A stretch of DNA of 9,598 nt from Alistipes sp. (GTDB lineage: Bacteria; Bacteroidota; Bacteroidia; Bacteroidales; Rikenellaceae). How positions within the stretch are numbered: the stretch's first letter is position 1; each line of letters begins with the position of its first letter. Shown piece by piece: positions 7,311-9,598 of the stretch. Location of the stretch: the NCBI GenBank assembly GCA_017559685.1, contig JAFYQY010000041.1, positions 1 to 9,598 of the forward strand. Direction: 5' to 3'. Under the pieces are notes generated by a model. It did no database searches, had not been told where the DNA came from, and saw nothing but the letters and a program-made list of their open reading frames with translations. Position numbers and translations under genes: made by a program.

Positions 7311-7311
7311 A

Positions 7312-7887
7312 CTACTCGCTCTGCTCGTTGCGCAAACGGAGGAAGCAGTGACGGCATACAGGCTCGTAGGTATCCTTCTCGCCGAGCATCACCAACTTCT
7401 CACTCTTAGCCAAGCGGTGCGAGTGCTGTGCAGGGTTACCACAGTGTACGCAAATAGCGTGCACCTTGTCCACATACTCGGCAATAGCCATCAATGCTGG
7501 CATAGGGCCAAACGGCTTGCCAAGGAAGTCCATATCGAGACCTGCCACGATAACACGTACGCCACGATTAGCCAACTCACGACAAACGTCGATGATGGTC
7601 TCGTCGAAGAACTGCGCCTCGTCAATACCTACAACATCCACCTCCGACGACATCAACAAAATCTGCTGTGCCGACTCTACGGGAGTCGAACGAATTGTCG
7701 AGTGGTTGTGCGACACAACCTCATCCTCCGAATAACGGACATCGATTTGCGGCTTAAAAATCTCTACTCGCTGATGAGCGAACTCTGCACGACGGAGGCG
7801 ACGAATCAACTCCTCGGTCTTACCCGAGAACATCGAACCGCAAACAACCTCAATCCATCCCTTTTGTGTTGAATTTTCCAAAAACAT
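7312..7887 (-). CDS. tdk: Thymidine kinase (type II)
   Basis: This 191-residue enzyme phosphorylates thymidine (and deoxyuridine) with ATP in the pyrimidine salvage pathway. The P-loop is GSMFSGKT (17-24). The DEAQFF block (89-94) carries the expected catalytic base E90. [19 protein letters not shown] (113-130) is the lasso region that covers the base. C146/C149 and C178/C181 form the structural zinc site. The length is normal for bacterial TK1-like kinases. The ATG at 7887 has an SD-like AAGG seven bases upstream, uncommon in this window, and a promoter ending about 25 bp upstream. The moxR gene follows after 61 nt; co-transcription is possible, but I see no functional tie to the bat genes. 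Confidence 0.96.
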   Translation of the reverse strand: MFLENSTQKGWIEVVCGSMFSGKTEELIRRLRRAEFAHQRVEIFKPQIDVRYSEDEVVSHNHSTIRSTPVESAQQILLMSSEVDVVGIDEAQFFDETIIDVCRELANRGVRVIVAGLDMDFLGKPFGPMPALMAIAEYVDKVHAICVHCGNPAQHSHRLAKSEKLVMLGEKDTYEPVCRHCFLRLRNEQSE

Positions 7888-7912
7888 TGCTATACCTTTT
7901 TTATATTTTTTG

Positions 7913-7943
7913 CAAAAATAACAAAAAGAACGGAAAACGGAAA
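7913..7943 (-). promoter_or_regulatory. tdk promoter
   Basis: On the minus strand, 7920 to 7913 reads TATTTTTG, a perfect TAnnTTTG -7 box. At 19-bp spacing, 7943 to 7940 reads TTTC (consensus TTTG). Transcription would start near 7906, giving a leader of about 18-20 nt. The -33 element lies inside a 7-bp tandem repeat. Confidence 0.65.
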
Positions 7944-7958
7944 ACGGAAAGCGGAAAA
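7931..7958. repeat. Four tandem 7-bp units at the tdk promoter
   Basis: The units CGGAAAA, CGGAAAA, CGGAAAG and CGGAAAA are perfectly in phase, with one mismatch in 28 bases. The second unit includes the -33 element of the tdk promoter on the minus strand. The rest extends upstream of it. Confidence 0.85.
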
Positions 7959-7987
7959 GTTTTGAGTGAAAAGTGGATAGTTTTTTT

Positions 7988-8112
7988 TAGAGAGTAGTGA
8001 GGAGTTTAATAGGACGAGATAGGATTCGGGCTTGCGCCCTTGATAGGACGAGATGGGATAAAATAGGACATTCAATCCTATCAAGCACCGCAGGTGCGCA
8101 TCCTATCCTATA
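7988..8112. repeat. ATAGGA-rich composite intergenic repeat with nested hairpins
   Basis: ATAGGACGAGATAGGAT (8009-8025) is repeated at 8043-8059 with one mismatch and a 34-bp period. CTTGATAGGA (8039-8048) pairs exactly with TCCTATCAAG (8076-8085). Small GC hairpins sit between the copies: GGGC-TTGC-GCCC (8028-8039) and GCACC-GCA-GGTGC (8085-8097). TCCTATCCTATA closes the unit (8101-8112). The symmetry suggests a mobile or dispersed non-coding repeat. The 13 bp at 7988-8000 occur inverted at 132-144. No credible ORF is present. Confidence 0.65.
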
Positions 8113-8141
8113 AACCCTTAACGCCCCTACTCCACAACAGA

Positions 8142-8328
8142 ACTTTTTCCCACAGCAGGACTCGACCGAGCGCTGAAAGTTTGAGCAGACCAACAAAACA
8201 GAGAATTTAGATTGCCACGTCGCTACGCTCCTCGCAATGACAAGGAAATGCAAAATGCAGAATTCAAAATCACTTTTCCCCACAACAGACTCGAACGGTC
8301 GCAGCAGGTTTGAGCAGACCGAGCAGAG
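8142..8328. repeat. Diverged direct repeats of about 57 bp flanking another repeat
   Basis: Copy 1 (8142-8200) and copy 2 (8272-8328) share the order ACTTTT-CCCACA-CAG-CTCGA-CG-TTTGAGCAGACC, with about a third of positions changed and a one-base gap. The longest identical block is GTTTGAGCAGACC (8179-8191 and 8308-8320). The start-to-start spacing is about 130 bp. The 32-bp ATTGC/GCAAT repeat sits between them. The degree of divergence suggests an old duplication or two insertions of one repeat family. Confidence 0.6.
8210..8241. repeat. Dispersed ATTGC...GCAAT intergenic repeat
   Basis: This 32-bp element runs from GATTGCCACGTCGCTACG to CCTCGCAATGAC. Its ends, ATTGC (8211-8215) and GCAAT (8234-8238), are inverted. 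I recognise it as a short repeat scattered through intergenic DNA of many Bacteroidota and some other genomes. On the minus strand it translates as VIARSVATWQS, a well-known signature of falsely predicted proteins. Its function is unknown. Confidence 0.7.
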
Positions 8329-8521
8329 AAGATATTGATGGGTGCGACAGCAACCGATAGGTTGGATAGCATAGGCGGAGACGAATAAGGAAATTCATTT
8401 ACTTATTAGACTACGACTATGATATCGAAAATCGCACAGCGATTGTCGCACACAGCAATAGCCACAGCGCAGACAAGTCTGCCACACCGCCACCGACTGA
8501 ACGAGCCCTCCTCCCAGCAAC
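8329..8521. other. Non-coding spacer with two small hairpins
   Basis: I see no gene here. AATCGC-ACA-GCGATT (8430-8444) is a perfect 6-bp stem with a 3-nt loop, and GCAGACAAGTCTGC (8469-8482) is palindromic. Neither is followed by a T-run, and I found no TAnnTTTG box feeding a transcript through them. ATG-started frames here are short or run antisense into the tRNA. Confidence 0.4.
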
Positions 8522-8560
8522 AAAAAAAAACGAGAGACAATCTTTCGATTATCTCTCGTG
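8522..8560 (-). terminator. Intrinsic terminator of tRNA-fMet
   Basis: On the minus strand, ACGAGAGA-(T)-AATC, a GAAA loop, GATT-(G)-TCTCTCGT form 12 base pairs with one A·G-type mismatch (plus-strand 8551/8538). An uninterrupted run of T residues (8529-8522) follows directly. The hairpin begins 4 nt after the tRNA 3' end. Stem, stable tetraloop and T-tract make this a convincing Rho-independent terminator. Confidence 0.9.
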
Positions 8561-8562
8561 AG

Positions 8563-8636
8563 TTGCGGGAGGAGGACTCGAACCTCCGACCTCCGGGTTA
8601 TGAGCCCGGCAAGCTAACCAACTGCTCCACCCCGCG
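8563..8636 (-). tRNA. Initiator tRNA-fMet (CAT anticodon)
   Basis: This 74-nt tRNA folds into a standard cloverleaf and decodes AUG at translation initiation. The acceptor strand is CGCGGGG (8636-8630). The anticodon loop CTCATAA carries CAT, and the T arm is GGAGG-TTCGAGT-CCTCC. Two initiator hallmarks are visible: position 1 is C and position 72 is A, an unpaired C1-A72 end, and the anticodon stem has three consecutive G-C pairs (GGG/CCC). The discriminator is A73. The next genomic bases are CTC, so CCA is not encoded and must be added by the CCA-adding enzyme. It is a single-gene unit with its own promoter and terminator. Confidence 0.96.
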
Positions 8637-8678
8637 ATGTATCTTTACTCTAAATGGAGTTCCGTTGTTTTGCGAGTG

Positions 8679-8710
8679 CAAAGGTATGGCAAAATTTCGA
8701 AACTTCCAAA
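8679..8710 (-). promoter_or_regulatory. tRNA-fMet promoter
   Basis: On the minus strand, TTTG (8710-8707), a 20-bp spacer and TACCTTTG (8686-8679) match the Bacteroidota sigma factor consensus TTTG-N19/20-TAnnTTTG at both elements. Transcription should start near 8672, leaving a 5' extension of about 36 nt for RNase P to remove. Confidence 0.85.
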
Positions 8711-8864
8711 TCTATTTCTAAAATATTTCAAAAATTGTGCAAAAAGCGACTCTTGCAATGAATAATTTTGCAAAAAATTTGAGGAGTCACACACCCTTTT
8801 CAGACGTCTCTACGCCACTATTCGCCAATTTTTATACTTATTTATATAAAATTATCAATTTTAC
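8711..8864. other. A/T-rich spacer between divergent promoters
   Basis: This separates the tRNA-fMet and rpsO promoters. It is strongly A/T rich, with no convincing gene. An ATG-led 60-codon frame starting at 8737 runs across the rpsO promoter and has no recognisable features. GACTC (8748-8752) and GAGTC (8783-8787 region) are a weak inverted pair around TTGCAA-like motifs; I assign no function. Confidence 0.4.
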
Positions 8865-8895
8865 ATTGTCAATTCTCAATTTATTTGTATCTTTG
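8865..8895 (+). promoter_or_regulatory. rpsO promoter
   Basis: ATTG (8865-8868, consensus TTTG), an exact 19-bp spacer and TATCTTTG (8888-8895) make a strong Bacteroidota promoter. Transcription should start around 8901-8903, about 78 nt before the rpsO ATG. Confidence 0.85.
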
Positions 8896-8906
8896 CAACC
8901 GCTTTG

Positions 8907-8933
8907 GCGTGATTCGTAGTAAGGCGAATGCGC
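8907..8933 (+). promoter_or_regulatory. Imperfect hairpin in the rpsO leader
   Basis: GCG (8907-8909) pairs with CGC (8931-8933), and ATTCG (8912-8916) with CGAAT (8925-8929). A small internal loop (TG against G) separates them, with an 8-nt apical loop TAGTAAGG. It starts a few bases after the predicted transcription start. S15 regulates its own mRNA through leader structures in several bacteria, so this is a candidate S15-binding element. That role is inference. Confidence 0.35.
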
Positions 8934-8979
8934 ACGAAGTTTTAACTTTTAAATAACTTAATTTAATTTTTTTACAATT

Positions 8980-9252
8980 ATGGCTTATTTATCAGCAGAG
9001 AAAAAGCAAGAGCTTTTCGGTCAGTACGGCAAGTCTAACACCGACACAGGTTCACCAGAGAGCCAGATCGCGTTGTTCTCGTACCGTATCAGCCACCTTA
9101 CAGAGCACCTCAAGAACAACCGTCACGACTTTGGCACTCAGCGTGCGATGTTGAAGATGATCGGTAAGCGCCGTCAGTTGTTGGAGTACTTGAAGGAGGT
9201 TGACATCGAGCGTTACCGTGCTATCGTTAAGGCTTTGAACCTTCGTAAGTAA
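8980..9252 (+). CDS. rpsO: 30S ribosomal protein S15 (bS15)
   Basis: This 90-residue protein has the usual bS15 length. It binds the central domain of 16S rRNA early in small-subunit assembly and contributes to an intersubunit bridge. Family marks are the N-terminal helix and turn GKSNTDTGSPESQIALFSYRI (17-37) with the conserved TGSPE, HLTEHLKNNRHDF (39-51), and RAMLKMIGKRRQLLEYLK (55-72) containing the loop KRRQLL. The ATG is the only sensible start. No Shine-Dalgarno precedes it; the upstream DNA is A/T only, as is common for highly expressed Bacteroidota genes. It has its own promoter and terminator, with pnp following in the widespread rpsO-pnp order. Confidence 0.98.
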   Translation: MAYLSAEKKQELFGQYGKSNTDTGSPESQIALFSYRISHLTEHLKNNRHDFGTQRAMLKMIGKRRQLLEYLKEVDIERYRAIVKALNLRK

Positions 9253-9263
9253 GAGGTCAACAG

Positions 9264-9308
9264 AATGGGGCAACTCGTTTTTCGGAGTTGCCTTCATTTT
9301 GTTTTTTA
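9264..9308 (+). terminator. rpsO terminator
   Basis: GGCAACTC (9269-9276) and GAGTTGCC (9285-9292) form an 8-bp stem, extendable by two G·T pairs, with an 8-nt loop. The following DNA is T-rich (TTCATTTTGTTTTTT). The T-run is offset by a few bases, so termination may be partial and allow some read-through to pnp. Confidence 0.8.
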
Positions 9309-9330
9309 GACGGGGTGAGGCTTTTTTTTT
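9290..9330 (+). terminator. Possible second or alternative terminator before pnp
   Basis: GCCTTCA (9290-9296) can pair with TGAGGC (9316-9321) using one bulged T, and nine T residues follow (9322-9330). This stem shares bases 9290-9292 with the rpsO terminator, so the two cannot form fully at once. The stem is short and the loop long (19 nt), so it may be incidental. Confidence 0.3.
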
Positions 9331-9343
9331 GATGAGTTATGCC

Positions 9344-9356
9344 GCCGAGCCTCGGC
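9344..9356 (+). promoter_or_regulatory. GC-rich palindrome in the pnp leader
   Basis: GCCGAGCCTCGGC is a perfect palindrome around one central base, forming a 5-bp GC-rich stem with a 3-nt loop. It lies 52 nt upstream of the pnp ATG. In enterobacteria a leader stem cut by RNase III mediates PNPase autocontrol. This hairpin is far smaller, so any parallel is speculative. Confidence 0.3.
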
Positions 9357-9407
9357 AGATGATGTAGAGAGAAAAAGAGAAATTTATTTTTTTTTGACGA
9401 AACAATT

Positions 9408-9598
9408 ATGGAAGAAAAGAAGTTGTACAATGCTGTACAGAAGTTTATCCCGCTGGAAGGTAACCGCGAGATAATGATTGAGACCGGTAAGTTGGCTAAG
9501 CAGGCTGACGGTTCGGTTATAGTTAAGCAGGGCGATACTATGTTGCTCGCAACAGTAGTAGCTGCTAAGGATGCTAAGGAGGGTACCGACTTTATGCC
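9408..9598 (+). CDS. pnp: Polyribonucleotide nucleotidyltransferase, N-terminal part
   Basis: The open frame runs from ATG 9408 through 63 complete codons to the window edge, so most of the gene (the family is about 700 residues) is missing. The visible protein, from [16 protein letters not shown] through [41 protein letters not shown], is the start of the first RNase PH-like domain. The [13 protein letters not shown] block and GDT-LLATV are diagnostic. PNPase degrades RNA from the 3' end with phosphate and can add tails in reverse. Its place just after rpsO is a very common bacterial arrangement. No SD is seen; a T9 run (9387-9395) precedes GACGAAACAATT and the ATG. I did not find a good TAnnTTTG promoter in 9300-9400. 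Confidence 0.95.
   Translation, partial: MEEKKLYNAVQKFIPLEGNREIMIETGKLAKQADGSVIVKQGDTMLLATVVAAKDAKEGTDFM

Noticed and set aside
7987..8283. 98-codon minus-strand frame containing VIARSVATWQS
   Set aside because: That peptide is the usual false translation of the dispersed ATTGC/GCAAT intergenic repeat; the rest of the frame runs through other repeats.
7931..8328. Possible CRISPR array in the repeat-rich spacer
   Set aside because: The repeats differ in size and family, are degenerate, and lack regular spacing or unique equal-length spacers; no cas gene is present.
8419..8721. 100-codon plus-strand frame containing EEDSNLRPPGYEPGKLTNCSTPR
   Set aside because: That peptide is the familiar false translation of the antisense of a tRNA gene; the DNA is tRNA-fMet on the minus strand.
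8737..8919. 60-codon plus-strand frame upstream of rpsO
   Set aside because: It covers the rpsO -33 and -7 boxes and ends past the predicted transcription start. It is A/T-rich and featureless.

Overview
The window looks like a chromosomal segment from a Bacteroidota bacterium, most likely of the order Bacteroidales. The evidence is promoters of the TTTG-N19/20-TAnnTTTG type, very few Shine-Dalgarno sites, a Bat (Bacteroides aerotolerance) gene cluster and a cysteine desulfidase of the Bacteroides kind. I cannot place it reliably below order.

Layout, left to right. Positions 1-219 are non-coding, with short repeats, a probable promoter firing out of the left edge and the promoter of the first gene. 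Positions 220-1506 (+) encode a CyuA/UPF0597 cysteine desulfidase. It converges on a minus-strand cluster at a perfect 18-bp hairpin that contains both stop codons. Positions 1541-7250 (-) are six tightly packed genes, read right to left: a MoxR-type AAA+ ATPase, a DUF58/VWA protein, a signal-peptide plus single-TM protein, a TPR protein (BatC-like), BatA and BatB. Thymidine kinase (tdk, -) lies 61 nt upstream of moxR with its own promoter.

Positions 7888-8521 form a 630-bp non-coding region holding several dispersed-repeat modules. Then come an initiator tRNA-fMet (-) with a clear promoter and terminator, a divergent promoter, rpsO (+) with a structured leader and terminator, and the first 63 codons of pnp (+), cut by the window edge.

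How the genes work together: the central cluster is a MoxR/VWA system. A cytoplasmic AAA+ ATPase is expected to act with a cytoplasmic DUF58 VWA adaptor and with two membrane-anchored VWA proteins (BatA, BatB), accompanied by an exported TPR protein and a membrane-anchored partner. It is linked to envelope integrity and stress or oxygen tolerance in relatives, but its biochemistry is poorly known. Its order is unusual: batC precedes batA, and no batD or batE follows batB. The right end is translation and RNA housekeeping (tRNA-fMet, S15, PNPase). I found no CRISPR array, insertion sequence, prophage or clearly new multi-gene system. The most interesting items are the rearranged and shortened bat cluster, the stop-codon-sharing terminator, the apparently leaderless desulfidase gene and the repeat-rich spacers.
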